From contig JAWQUS010000017.1 of the NCBI GenBank assembly GCA_036365455.1, positions 7,254,001 through 7,318,000 of the forward strand: a DNA stretch of 64,000 nucleotides, written 5' to 3'. Positions 11,049 through 22,093 of the stretch are shown in pieces (position 1 is the first letter of the stretch; each line of letters opens with the position of its first letter). The DNA comes from Macrosoma leucophasiata. Taxonomy: Eukaryota > Arthropoda > Insecta > Lepidoptera > Hedylidae. The notes beneath the pieces are model-generated. The model searched no databases, was not told the DNA's origin, and saw only the letters and a list, made by a program, of their open reading frames with translations. The position numbers and the translations under genes are program-made.

Positions 11049-11754
11049 TTTTTATATCATCATAAATCGGTCGTATTGTCCTGATTGACATTTATAATTT
11101 TAAATAGTCAATATTGGATAATAATATCGGAAACAAAAACTACAAACCATAAATTAAATAAAAAGATAATAAATTAAACAATTTAACATTTATTTATACG
11201 TATATAAAAGAAACACATTTTAAACGCAGTAAAATCTTAAGCCAATTTCATAACATATTCCACAACAATTCACCAACTGTCAAATCTCAAATATCACAAG
11301 TTGGAGAAGTTTGGCGAAATTTAATTTAAATATTTACCGAAGTGCCGTTCCGCTCTAATACATACGTATATCAACGTCGTACTCCCCATTACACTACTAA
11401 TCGTGCAGGATTCTGCGCTGATGCTTCTAATTAATAGCTTATGTAACGTCCCTACATAATCGTCTGTGGCGTATCAAATCTGTAGGCGCTCGTCTTACGA
11501 CGTGGACATCTACACTTGGAAGAGATGTAATTAATCAGGCGATTTTGTGATCAAAACTATGGAGACCAAAGTGTTTATGTTTTAGGTTTACTGTTCAAAA
11601 TATCATTTTTTTTTTTTTTTTCAAAGAATTCCTCTGATGTTGCGGTCAGAGACTTTATCTAGTGGTTTATTGTTAATGATCTATGTTTTCATTTTACCTT
11701 GAGAACATTGAGCCTGGGTTGCAATACAATATTTGTTAAAGTTAAGGTTAGTGT
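11049..11754. other. Unrecognised intergenic sequence
   Basis: No coding or repeat signal was seen beyond simple A/T runs (for example a T run near 11608). Confidence 0.45.
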
Positions 11755-11818
11755 AACATTTCCCATCCTTCTCTAACTTATAGAAATCTGTTGAAGTTAG
11801 AGAAGGATAAGAAATGTG
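11755..11818. repeat. Hairpin, about 24-bp arms
   Basis: CCATCCTTCTCTAACTT (left arm 11755-11779) and AAGTTAGAGAAGGAT (right arm 11793-11818) pair with two mismatches around a 13-base loop. Confidence 0.75.
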
Positions 11819-11934
11819 ACAAGCCAATATAGGCTAAGCAACACAGGCTAAGCCAATATAACGGTTAACTGATAAAAAAATAGGGATTAATAATAACTGA
11901 TATGGATTTAACTTGATCTTAACATGAAATGAAA

Positions 11935-12285
11935 TAGAAGCGCGCATGGCCCAGCGGCTGGTGTAGATCGTAAGCGATCTGCTCGGTTAAGCACTACGGG
12001 CGCGGTCGGGTAGTGTGATGGGTGACCGCTAGTGGCAAATTAAATGCGCGTTTCCGTGCTTCGGAGGGCACGTTAAGCCGTCGGTCCCGGTTGCCATCGA
12101 TGGATAGCAGTCGTTAAACCTTGTCGGAGGCCTTATGGGAGGTTTGAAAACATCCGACAGTGGGTTGGCCACTAACCCACCTCCACCAATCCGCATTGGA
12201 GCAGCGTGGTGGAGTAAGCTCCAGGCCTCCCCCCAAAGGGGAGAGACTCGTGCCCAGCAGTGGGACGTATAATGGGTTGCCATTA
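11935..12285 (+). repeat. Family E: 5S rRNA-derived SINE
   Basis: The head (about 11945-12035) follows eukaryotic 5S rRNA. GGTTAAGCACTACGGGCGCGG matches the 5S box A/intermediate element, and GATGGGTGACCGC matches the 5S box C. The body then carries TAAGCCGTCGGTCCCGG, TCGGAGGCCTTATGGG and CACTAACCCACC. The tail GAGAGACTCGTGCCCAGCAG, TGGGACGTATAATGGG resembles lepidopteran LINE ends. TTAACATGAAAT flanks both sides (11919-11930 and 12286-12297), consistent with a target-site duplication. A minus-strand open frame of 91 codons inside it is a by-product. Confidence 0.8.
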
Positions 12286-12404
12286 TTAACATGAAATAGT
12301 GCAAAATTTAATAAGCCGGCTGATATACGTAAGCAAATAATTTATCAATATGGGATATAGAACTACCATCGACACTCTAAGTTGCTATTAATATTAATGG
12401 AGAT

Positions 12405-12860
12405 AAAAATTACTACGTTAAGAAAAACCGACTTCAAATCTAAAAAGTAAAAAATAATACAGATTTAATATGAATTATATACTACCTATTATTTTTATGT
12501 GTTATTTACTAATAGGATTGAAGTCGCTGCTAAGCCTTAATCAAATAATTATATTTGAATCACTTAAATATGAATACAAGCAAATTAATACAATGAACAA
12601 TACGTAACCGGCGAATCGTGGGTGTTTGCATGTATGCTTGAATGCATGCCTCTGCCTACCCTTTCGGGGATTACAGGCATGAAGTTACGTTTTAATACAA
12701 TGAAATGCCTACTTTATTGATTTTCTCTTGGCACCGACTTCAATCCTATTAGTAAATAACACATATAAATAATAGGTAGTATATAATTAATATTAAATCT
12801 GTATTATTTTTTACTTTTTAGATTTGAAGTCGGTTTTTCTTAACGTAGTTATTTTTATTT
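12405..12860. repeat. Foldback element with long inverted arms
   Basis: The left arm 12405-12534 (ACGTTAAGAAAAACCGAC ... AATAGGATTGAAGTCG) is the complement of the right arm 12734-12860 (CGACTTCAATCCTATT ... GTCGGTTTTTCTTAACG), with few differences over about 125 bases. The loop of about 200 bases holds a family B SINE tail at 12601-12694. Confidence 0.85.
12601..12694 (+). repeat. Family B SINE tail inside foldback loop
   Basis: ACGTAACCGGCGAATCGTGG, TGCATGTATGCTTGAATGC, CCCTTTCGGGGATTACAGGC and GAAGTTACGTTTT match the last 90 bases of full-length B copies. Confidence 0.8.
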
Positions 12861-14066
12861 AATACTTTTTAGTTTATTGATGCATTGTCTATAAGATTAA
12901 TGTTCACATCTGTTAAATTTGTAAATTCTGACTCTTTTAACTTCGTGACAATAAGATAGGTACATAATTTAAACCGTTTAGATGTGTCGATACAAAATTA
13001 TTACACGGCTATACGAAATCAATGAAAATTTTATATTGATATTTGGGGAAAGTAATCATGGACTGTTAACTCTATGCATTTATCCACGAAGGAATAAATA
13101 AGCTGTGTTGTGCCGTCGATGAGTAAATATGTCATTGTCACTTGTTATCATGCGCATTAGGACTATCTAAGACGTCAGTGGATTCAACGCATTGTTATGA
13201 AAACACGCTGTCTAATCTTATATTCATATTCCTTTAGTTTGAGGTGAAAGTAAGTAAAAAATGCTCATAAAATAAAAACTAATGGGCCTACCTGAATAAA
13301 ATTTTTATGGGACCAATTCGAAACTATTCCGCATCAAACACAATAAGAATTACGTAAATCGGTTTAAAAATCTCGGCGATATTGACGTACATACATAAAA
13401 AAAATATATATACCGGCCGAATTTTAACCGAGTTCAAAAAAATGAAAAGGTTGAAAACCTTCTCGTTTTTTTGAACTCGGTTAAAAAAAGAAGTGCGCAA
13501 ACTTTTTTCAGTTACAGGCTGATACTACAAAGATAAAAACTGCAATTTTTCCTACAACATTATTAGTGATTTGTGAACAACGCCATCTGTTCCAACAAAG
13601 CTGAATCGAGTGAAAGCGACGGAAAACTTTGCTGTATAAATTAACCTCTAGGTAAAACTTGTATGAACCATTCCAGCTTATCATTTCAGCTCTCGTTCTA
13701 ATTCCACGAATAGAACATAGATGTCATCTGGTAAAAAATATTGAATCAGTTCTAAAAATAAAATCATTTTTATAATATTGCACTATGTAGTCGTGTACAT
13801 AATAATATTTTAATCCGCCATATTTGTTAATGCTTTTTATTTGCATGAATATTTTTAGACAAATTGGAAATGGGCAAAAATAGCAACATATTGGACCTCG
13901 GATGCTTGGCGCTGTCGAGGTTAACCTCGAAAACGCTGGCGAAACGATTTCGATAGCTTTGAACCTAATGGGCTCGAAGTTACAAAAGATCGTGAAAGGT
14001 GGAAGAAAATAGAGAAAGCTTTTGCCCCGCGGTGGAACAGTTAAAGCTATAAAAAAACAGTAAAAT
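12861..14066. other. AT-rich sequence, no gene seen
   Basis: Apart from one hairpin (13424-13483), nothing was recognised. A 148-codon minus-strand open frame (13724-14170) begins inside a LINE tail read backwards and has no domain, so it is treated as chance. Confidence 0.45.
13424..13483. repeat. Hairpin, about 29-bp arms
   Basis: TAACCGAGTTCAAAAAAATG and AAAAGGTT are mirrored by AACCTTCTCGTTTTTTTGAACTCGGTTA with only a few loop bases between them. The same AACCGA(G/C)TTCAAAAAA motif occurs at 55765. Confidence 0.8.
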
Positions 14067-14195
14067 ATACATGAAGATAATGATGAATGTAAAAGAAGCG
14101 CGGAAGGTGTATCAGGACTGGAATATCTGGCGCTCCACACTCTCTGCCTACCCCCTATGGGTCTTGGCATGTAGATACATACATACTCGTACGTA
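14067..14195 (+). repeat. Family G LINE tail
   Basis: ATGAAGATAATGATGAATGT, GAAGCGCGGAAGGTGTATC, CTGGAATATCTGGCGCTCC, CTCTGCCTACCCCCTATGGG and TAGATACATACAT. It encodes a decayed form of the same C-terminal peptide seen at 19476-19795. Confidence 0.75.
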
Positions 14196-16649
14196 CATAA
14201 GAATGAGGATATAATTTAATTTTAAGCCAGAAAATAATGGTTGTATAAAATATTTAAGCTGTTTGTTGAAAAAATATATTACGCGAAAATAAAAAACAAA
14301 TAATTGCTGTTAATGACATTTACTAATTTATAAGTCACCTAATAGTTCCTCTATGTTGTTTATATTATATATATTTTTTTATATCACATTTTAATTTAAT
14401 GTGTTATGAACGAGTAGTCTAGCTTTTCATAATTTTCAACCTGTAATACAAATAGTTCGTTCCAAATAAAAAAAACATTATTTTTTGTTTTCTTAGTCAA
14501 TGAATGAAATTTAGTAAGTCTGAATTCAATGTTAATCAGTCGCAACTAGTTTAATTATTCCAATTCAAAATGAAGCGAATTCTCTTCATTCATGAATTTC
14601 ACCTTCATCCATTGAAAACCGGGCCGACCTTCGTACCAATGTCATATTGATATCGGGTCCAGGCATGCGCAGTAGATTCAACGCATGCGCTTTATCAAAT
14701 CTCAATGTTGTGTACAATCAGTAGTTGTGTGCTATAAAATCTGTCAACCTTAATAATAGGTCTAGATTAACTCTAAGATAAGCATTATCATCACTTAAAA
14801 AGTTTATAAAGTCGTATTCACACTCGTTCTTGTAGTTCAAATAGTGTTTGTGTACATTGACGACGTGGTAATATTCGCACGCTTCCCGATTTTTCCATTT
14901 TCTCATTGTTAGTTGATTGATACAGTTTCATATTTAAGTGCAAGTGTCTACCTCGTGATCCAGCGTTATATATCAACAAGTAGGTATTCTGTTTACTTAT
15001 AGTCATCTGATAACGAATATAGGTATAGAGATGTGGGCGTTACTCCAGACGATCTGCGTGGGTGGAGCGTTTTGCCCTCGTAGACGGTGCGTTGGTAAAT
15101 ACATACTTGGGTTCAAAAACATTTTATGTTCTAGAGGGTCTGAATATTAGAACAAAACTGACGAGATGTTTCGTACATCACAGTTGAGCTGCTGTGTAAT
15201 TTACGTATCAATTGATTTTTCTTTTGTTACTATGCGAATATGTTACCTTGCGAAGTCCGTTTTCTAGTAAGCATTTGTTCCTCTTGGGATAATTTACGCA
15301 GATCCGATTGATTTTAGTGGTATAATAACTTACTTTTATTAATTAAAGCTTAACTTTTTCATTACTGTATATATATGTGAGACCAAGTACTTTTTTCGTG
15401 CGTTTTCGTGTACCACGAGATAATTTATGGTCGCTCTATACTTTTTATCACTTCTTAGACTACTGACTTAATTTTTATTAAAATGAATTGAGATTGTTAT
15501 TGATAGAACAAAGAATGATATTTGTTAATTATAAATATTTAAGAAAGAAGCCACAAAAGGTCTTAGATCAAGGTTGCGCTTACACACCTAAGTAAGACGA
15601 ATAACGGGAGTTTGCTTATGTCTATTGTAACATTAAATTCAAATTATAGCTAAAAGGTTTATATAATAAAATCTGTGGATTTGTTTATAAGATTACCTCA
15701 ACTAAAAACACTAAGAACCCCAATTTCTGCTTACTCTTGAATATAAATTAATCAGTAAGGGGCTAGTGACCTCTGACTAACAACTTTTTCCATCATATCA
15801 AGTAACTACGAAATTTAAATAACGCAAAATTTATCGATTTCATCATAGGCTGTACTTAATAACATATTGTTTCATTAAAAAGCTACTAACTGTCAGCTTA
15901 ACTAGCCTTAACTATTTAACAGCTTAATATAATAAATATTTCTTGCTTTATCTTTATTTATGAATAAAGGATGTTAACGTAATTAACAATTCATCGTGTT
16001 AAAACAAAGAAGTAGCCAAATGTTTGCCACCGAGTTCATTTAACTGTCGGAAAAGCACAAAATCGATATTGGCTATTGAGTAACGTTTTCAGGTCGGTGC
16101 CCATGTCCTATATTACGAGAGAGGGATGTTAATGAATGACGTGTGGACGCATGTTGATGTTCGTTTAAAACGTGTTTTGTTTCGCTCTTCATGCCAATTT
16201 TGTACACTTTTGTTTGTTCGGGTTGTAATTATATATTTAAATATAAAAACATGCAGTATATACCTTATAAATTATATAAATTTGTCTAGGATAATGAAAA
16301 ACAATATTAATATAGTAGTGGAATCTATTATTGTAATCTGCATTTATTAGATTTATAAGTATAATTAATTACTTTTTCCTTTGATAATTAAAAGGACAAG
16401 GTGTGCTCATAAATTACAAAAACAACAAAACATCTGCTAAATAGGAAGTATGAGCGCAAAAATAAAAATTAAACTATTAAAAATAATTAACAAACAATTC
16501 AAACTATTCTAATAACCTTATGGCGTCTCACTAATTTGAATTCAATATTTATAGGAAAGACAGAGCCAACATTTTTCGGGATCAGCTTATGATAATAGAG
16601 ACTAGTCAATATTATACCTATGTATTTCCATTCTATTTCTATGTCTATT
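14196..16649. other. AT-rich sequence, no gene seen
   Basis: The longest open frames are 62-84 codons, with no recognisable domain and no conserved splice context. No repeat shared elsewhere in the window was recognised. Confidence 0.45.
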
Positions 16650-16836
16650 TTCCATTTCTTTGGAAGTTTCCCAATGTTACCTTCGGGATGACAACAAGTT
16701 CGGCACCTGATACAACGGTCAAAACGCAACCTGCAAATCATGGGTATTTGCATATTATTATATCTATATTATTATTAGGCTTGAATGTATGCATTTACCT
16801 CTGCCTACCGTTTTGATGAAATTGGGCATAAAATGA
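16650..16836 (+). repeat. Diverged family B SINE tail
   Basis: TTTGGAAGTTTCCCAATG, ATCATGGGTATTTGCAT, GCTTGAATGTATGCATTTACC and TCTGCCTACCG are in family B order, with an ATT-rich insertion in the middle. Clearly an old copy. Confidence 0.6.
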
Positions 16837-18107
16837 CATTAGGTACTATATAAATCACCTTCTATAAAAATTGGTGATTCCCAAGATCATCATAGCACAT
16901 TAATTGTATAAATAACTATCGTATATAATAATGTTTCATTAGTAATATAATTCTTGTCGTGTGCACACACTCGAAAATCATATTTCACGCAAGAATTATT
17001 CTCTCGCATTTTAATATGAAGCTCCAAAGTACGTATGGGTTTCACTCACGATGTTCGACGTCCGCTTTGAGTGGAATTTTATGGGCACAAAGAGCATCGT
17101 ACCACACGACGCCATTTATGCTCTGCAGCCCCGACGACAGTTTTTTTTACTCTTTATTCAATCAATGCATTCTAACCATAAGTTTTTTTTTTATAAACGT
17201 ATTATTTATTTTAAAAATGTCCGTTGCATCCGTCTATCAAACCTGACAATTTCAAGTACGCCGTTCAAACGATCAGAAATTATCTGCTAGAGCGAAGAAA
17301 TAAGTAGGTAATTGCAAAAAAGTATGCCACTTAGATGTTGGGACGTGCACATTAGTGGAATTTTTATAATTAATACTTCTGCTAGTGCAATGTTTGAACT
17401 TTGCCAGCGTACTTATGGCATATTCTCCCCTAATGAGGCACAATTCTGTTGTAAACATCTTTGGGGAAGGCTTTGTCCAGCGGTGGACGTATTTTTTTTT
17501 TGACCAGATTTGTTCTGGCTATCAGGCAGGAACTGAAAAATGTAATTTATGCTTATTTACAACAAAATATTTCACAGAATCAAATTTCTAATGACATAAA
17601 TATACAATTTTATCAATGACTGTAAAATAGATGTAAGAAAATATTGACATTGTATTAAGTAGGTTGACTGGATTCAAAATTGCTGTAACATCTTTTATGA
17701 CATTTAATTTAAAATTGATATTATTAAAAAGATATAACTTTTGTACTGAGGAGATTAACTTGTATTTGTATTAGTTAACGAGATTGTACATACCCGTAAT
17801 TTCAAATACAATATAAAAATTGTTATTGAATAAATTATTGAATGAAATAACGGACTTCATCAAAATAGAGTGCAGTACATTTTGTTCCAAAAACAGCAAA
17901 ATTCGAGCAGTGCTAAGCTGATGTCACGTTCAGCCTTCGCTTTCATCAGAAAGACTGTGCGTTATTATTGTATGAGCACAGTGCAGCACACTTGTAATAT
18001 ACTAAGCAGGATTTTATTTGTACAAGTGAAAACATGCGATGTCCCCTGCTTGCATTGTGTGCACAGTTCAACGAACTGGCATGGATAGAACAAACAATAA
18101 TGTAGAC
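16837..18107. other. AT-rich sequence, no gene seen
   Basis: The only recognised trace is TTTGGGGAAGGCTTTGTCC, AGCGGTGGACGT near 17460-17490. This resembles the GGAGGCCTTTGCCCAGCAGTGGGACGT ending of lepidopteran LINEs. Confidence 0.45.
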
Positions 18108-18298
18108 CAGTGATTCCCAAAGTGGTCCATATAGACCCCCTGGGGTCTATGGGAGACTCGATGGGGTCTACGTATACGCGTATGCGTAAATAAAAATGGG
18201 ATATATGGGAAAGTGATATAAATGTTAGCAAGGGGGTCCACCGAAACCAGAAAAAAATTGAAAGGGGTCTACAATAAAAAATAGTTTGGGAACCTCTG
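18108..18298. mobile_element. Non-autonomous hAT element (MITE), 191 bp
   Basis: The left end CAGTGATTCCCAAAGTGG and the right end AATAGTTTGGGAACCTCTG are imperfect inverted repeats with the hAT-type CAG..G.TTCCCAAA pattern. ATGTAGAC is present immediately on both sides (18100-18107 and 18299-18306), an exact 8-bp target-site duplication as hAT transposases make. The interior has no transposase. Confidence 0.92.
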
Positions 18299-18834
18299 AT
18301 GTAGACGAATTGAAGCTTAGGCCAATAATTTACGGCCAAATGAATTACGACCAAAAAGTTTTGCCGATTCAAAGAGCACCTCTTAAATAAGGTTTGTGTG
18401 ATATTTTCTTAAAGATTAGGTGTATCTACCCACACATACGAAAGCTTAGTAAGCAGTCACTGTCAGGATCGGGGACGTTGTACCGAACATTACCTGAGAT
18501 CTTATTTATATTAGTGGGCGAGTAAGAAAACCTCGGGGTTTTAAGGAGTAGGAGTCTCATACTACCTACCATTGTAGTGTAAAAGGTCTAAACAGACAAA
18601 CGCCCTTTTTTGATATTTTTTTTTTCAACGAAAAGAACATTATTTGATACGGACTGTAGTTTTCAAGCCCTTCATTTTGCGAGTAACGCCGGGAAGGTGA
18701 AAATATTTATAAAGAGGTGACACAACGCATCTTCAGAATAATAATTAGGGTAACATGAAATGATAAAATCTGTTTTTGGCTGTTTTTAGAGATCTATAAT
18801 GATATTTTCTCAACAAATAATTTCATTTTTCTAT

Positions 18835-18958
18835 GTAATGTAGGTAAGTGGCAAACAAGCTTGCAGTTCACATGTAATTTGGATGTCTATAGGCTGCAGT
18901 CATCACTTAACATCAATGTGAACTGCATGCTTCATTGCCACTTCCATTACATAAAAAA
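18835..18958. repeat. Snapback copy of family A 3' end
   Basis: A minus-oriented A tail (ATGTAATGTAGGTAAGTGG, CAAACAAGCTTGCAGTTCAC) is followed within about 10 bases by a plus-oriented A tail (CTATAGGCTGCAGTCATCAC ... GCCACTTCCATTACAT, then A7). The two halves are inverted partial duplicates. Confidence 0.85.
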
Positions 18959-18959
18959 A

Positions 18960-19167
18960 GAGTATTTTTGGATGTTTGTCCGTCAAAACTACTCAACGAA
19001 TTTTGATGAAATTTGTTACACCGATAGGGTATTTAGCTGACTTAGATTATAAGAAACTTTTTATCCCAAAAAAATGTTTCTGTGGGATGGTATGGGATGA
19101 TTTGATGAGTTTACACGGGTTACACGAAAAGTGATCTACACGCGGGCGGAGCCGCGAGCAACAGCTA
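18960..19167. repeat. Family F-like (RTE) tail fragment
   Basis: TTTGTCCGTCAAAACTACTC, AATTTTGATGAAATTTGTTAC and CGCGGGCGGAGCCGCG, ending AGCAACAGCTAGTT. It directly abuts the snapback family A copy. Confidence 0.7.
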
Positions 19168-19434
19168 GTTAGATTATAAACTAGATTTTTTAAATAAAAT
19201 ATTCATATCTATAGTAAAATAGAAAAGTGCTTAGGTAGGTGAGTATTAATATGAAAACATATCTGAAGCAAGAGCTGTCCGAAATCTCGGTTAAGTTAGT
19301 TTATGAGATAATTTTTCCTGCAAATTATATGATCTCATTGCAATTCTAGCAATCTAAGTTCATAAAGTGAAGCGGAATTTATTTTTAACTAGGTGATTCA
19401 TGAAAACTCTAGACTGGTTATATTATAACGAAGT

Positions 19435-19836
19435 ATATAACATTAATTTGAGTTTATAATGTTAAAATGGAAGTTTTTTTTTTTTGTATCTTCACGCCAG
19501 TTCCCTAACGGGGTAGGCAGAGAGTGTAGAGCGCCGGATATCCCGGTTCTGACAAATCTCTCGTGCCTCGTCTACCTTCATCATTCTCTTCATACATGCA
19601 CGCCGATTCCGAAGACTTTTGACCCCACCATCAGACAGAACTCGACCTATTTGGTCATGGTAGGTCAGTCTTGATCTTCCTGGGCCTCTGCAACCATTCA
19701 CATTCGAATTGTATATCTGTTTAGTCATTCGCTCATTCGACATTCTTTCTATATGCCCGAACCATCGGAGCATGCCTTTTTTCATTTTTACACCGATATA
19801 ACATTAATTTGAGTTTATAATGTTAAAATGGAAGTT
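19435..19836 (-). mobile_element. 5'-truncated LINE insertion with 41-bp duplication
   Basis: The insert at 19476-19795 (320 bp, minus) encodes the last ~97 residues of a non-LTR retrotransposon ORF2-type protein (LRWFGHIERM, GPGRSRLTYHDQIG, RNRRACMKRMMKVDEAREIC), ending at a stop near 19492. A T run at its left end is the poly(A) of the minus copy. An identical 41-base sequence (starts ATATAACATTAATTTG, ends AAATGGAAGTT) lies at 19435-19475 and again at 19796-19836, marking the target-site duplication. The identity of the two flanks suggests a young insertion. The element corresponds to family G tails elsewhere in the window. Confidence 0.92.
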
Positions 19837-20032
19837 ACTGATTCCTTATTTAGAATTTGTATGTCTACTTAGTAAACACGCAAAAAAAAAGACGCTTGGA
19901 AACAGAAAATAATAATCCTACAGCTTAAATTATGATTTTTTTAAGTGTATATTATATCGATATTATATTTCTCTTGAATTTCAGTAATAAACAAAAATAA
20001 CAAATAAAGTCATACATTTTATTATCATTAGA

Positions 20033-20275
20033 TATAGGTCGCGCCACGTAAAAAGAACGCTGGAAGAAAGTAGAAGGGATGTGTTCGCGCGTCGGTACAC
20101 TCGCGCACGAAAGTACTAGCCCTATTGGTTTATTTTTGATCTAGCTTTCGCTTGCGGTTTCGTGTGTTGGTAGGCAGATTGAAAACTATATTACATAGAA
20201 TAAAATAAAATGAAATAAAAACACATGACGCGCAGCTTGACCGCCAGCGTTCTTTTTACCTGGCGCGACCTATAT
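20033..20275. mobile_element. MITE, about 240 bp, 28-bp terminal inverted repeats
   Basis: The left end AGGTCGCGCCACGTAAAAAG, AACGCTGG and the complement of the right end (AGGTCGCGCCAGGTAAAAAG, AACGCTGG) differ at one position in 28. TATA lies next to both ends. There is no coding sequence inside. The superfamily was not assigned. Confidence 0.88.
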
Positions 20276-20486
20276 CAGTGCTATGAAATTTATTAATTGT
20301 GTTGTATGAATAAACTCCGATATTCACAGTCAGCAACATGATGCCCCAAATCATTTACTGACTGACATTGAATTAACTGTCTACAACATTCTTAGTATAT
20401 CGAAAGACAAGCAATTCGTTAGTCCTAATTATTGGCCTTGTACCTACGTCTTAGAAAATTACGAGCGCAAGCTTAGTACTTTTTTG

Positions 20487-21310
20487 AGGTTCCATACCTT
20501 GAAATAAAAACCGGTCAAGTGCGTGTTGGGCTACGCGCAGTGTAGGGTACCGTAGTCTTTAGGTTTGAATAAAGTAATTAAAAAAAAAGTATTTTTTCTA
20601 TGAAGTTCTTCAAAATATTCGAGTAAAATTACTAATTGTCGACTATTACTCGCAAACTTGTAAAGCCAACTTAAGTGTGATAGTTTTCCTTTTAATTTCA
20701 TTATATGTAGCTACTATTTCCGTAACGTTTGAATTTCTAACAACAGCCGTTTAATTGATAGAGGGGAAGGACACTTGACTCTAACGAAAATTAACATTAA
20801 GTTTAAAGCTCGCTTAGTCACGAAATGTTAACTAAATCGAAAAATGTTATTAACACATCACTAACATCTTTAAAAGACATATCCAACGATATCTTACACT
20901 TTATTGAAAACGAAAAAAAAAAAAAATATCCGCTCGCTACATGTACCAAAACTTTTTTTTTTCATGTTTTATATTCTACTAGTTTGTCGGCGTGATAAAG
21001 GTGTATACTTTTGCTGAATTTCAACCCCCTTATTCATAAACGTACATAAGATACATTTTAGTTTTAGAATGCGTTGTCTTTGTCAGTTGCATTGTCAAAT
21101 GTGCAGGATAGAAAAAGACAAAGAAGATATTAGCAACACTAGCTAAAATACGTTTATGAATAAGGGGGCAAGTCTCTAGTACCAAATAGTTTTTGCGCTA
21201 CACCGCGGACGGACAGACAGACAGACAGACAGATGGACATGGCGAAACCTTTAGTTTCGTCATGACCGTGCTAAACTATAAGGGTTCCTTGTTTACTACG
21301 GAACCCTATA
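20487..21310 (+). repeat. GACA-tailed interspersed element, interrupted
   Basis: AAACCGGTCAAGTGCGTGTT, GTAGGGTACCGTAG at the left and GGACAGACAGACAGACAGAC, ATGGCGAAAC, AAGGGTTCCTTG at the right give the layout of a common lepidopteran repeat (from memory). A 144-bp MITE (21025-21168) is inserted inside. The fragment at 561-653 is the same element. Confidence 0.6.
21025..21168. mobile_element. MITE, 144 bp
   Basis: CCCCCTTATTCATAAACG at the left and CGTTTATGAATAAGGGGG at the right are exact complements. The interior has imperfect internal pairing (TTAGTTTTAGAATGCG against ACACTAGCTAAAATACG) and no coding frame. Confidence 0.9.
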
Positions 21311-21699
21311 AAACGTGACTCTTGTGCGATACGTGTGTGTCCATCTAGCACAGCTTATTTGTTCCAAAAGTACTCGGCCAATATATTTAATTTTATCTTA
21401 GTAATATTCTTGACTATACATATATATATTATGATCTTGTTTGACATGTATATCAATTGTTATTCACTTTAATTTATTTTGTTTGTTTTTGAGGTGCCTG
21501 TCACCCTGATTGAATAAATGAGTTTATGATTCTGATTCTGATACACTGTAAATCACTACATTGCACTACCACATTGAGTTTTGTACACAACCTTAAGGTT
21601 GACAGGTAGAGAATTATACGCATTAAGTCCACCTCATTTACCTACTATTATTGTGCTTAGAAAATGAAATTTTTATTGCGATTTTTTTTATTGAAATTT

Positions 21700-21813
21700 T
21701 TATTTTTGAACCTACGACCTCATGATATCCAGTCCAGCCGCTTTACCCTAAGGTTCCGCAGCCCACACAGCTTAGCTAAGAGGCTGAACTGGTTATGCTG
21801 AGGTCGCATGTGT
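21700..21813. repeat. Snapback copy of family C tRNA-like SINE head
   Basis: The left arm (about 21711-21751) reads the C head on the minus strand (CCTACGACCTCATGATATCC, AGTCCAGCCGCTTTACC). The right arm (about 21770-21812) reads it on the plus strand (CTTAGCTAAGAGGCTGAAC, TGGTTATGCTGAGGTCGC). The same inverted arrangement occurs at 28084-28232. Confidence 0.75.
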
Positions 21814-21859
21814 CATTGTAAAAAAATATATACGTCAATTTCCTTTTTTTAAAATTTTA

Positions 21860-22054
21860 TCTCAACTATGTGATTCGTTTATTAATCCCGCCCGCCTATA
21901 ACTTTTGGGCCCGCCGCCATACGCTTTGCGTGAAGTCACGCGTCTCTTTCATTTCCCCTTGTCGACAGTCTGCGTCCGAATTTCGTACAAAGCAGTCGTG
22001 GTTTCAGCGACTTTTAATTAAATTATTCACTGGAACGTTTTATTCGGAACAAAC
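21860..22054 (+). promoter_or_regulatory. Probable promoter-proximal region and 5' UTR of gprs
   Basis: A GC-richer island in AT-rich surroundings (CCCGCCCGCC, GGGCCCGCCGCC, GTCACGCGTCTC) directly precedes the inferred start codon at 22055. No TATA box was identified, and the transcription start cannot be fixed by eye. Confidence 0.4.
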
Positions 22055-22093
22055 ATGGATATCACGATTACAAGACATTTCAGTTTAGACGAA
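22055..22093 (+). CDS. gprs: gprs exon 1 (inferred 13-codon N-terminal exon)
   Basis: ATG in a good context (AAAC before, G after) opens 13 codons (MDITITRHFSLDE), ending GACGAA|GTGAGT, a strong donor. Joining in phase 0 to 22985 reads SSMRSGALAAM without a stop. Not confirmed by transcripts. If wrong, the start is within exon 2. Confidence 0.6.

Noticed and set aside
12029..12304. 91-codon minus-strand open frame, with a sister at 46695-46976
   Set aside because: Both are translations of the 5S-derived SINE body and are explained by it.
13724..14170. 148-codon minus-strand open frame
   Set aside because: Starts in the complement of a family G LINE tail and runs into AT-rich DNA. No domain or splice evidence.
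17965..18372. 135-codon minus-strand open frame
   Set aside because: Overlaps a hAT-type MITE with exact target duplication. The frame is not supported by any motif.
21205..21231. GACA microsatellite as an independent feature
   Set aside because: It is an internal part of the GACA-tailed interspersed repeat, which also occurs at 561-653.
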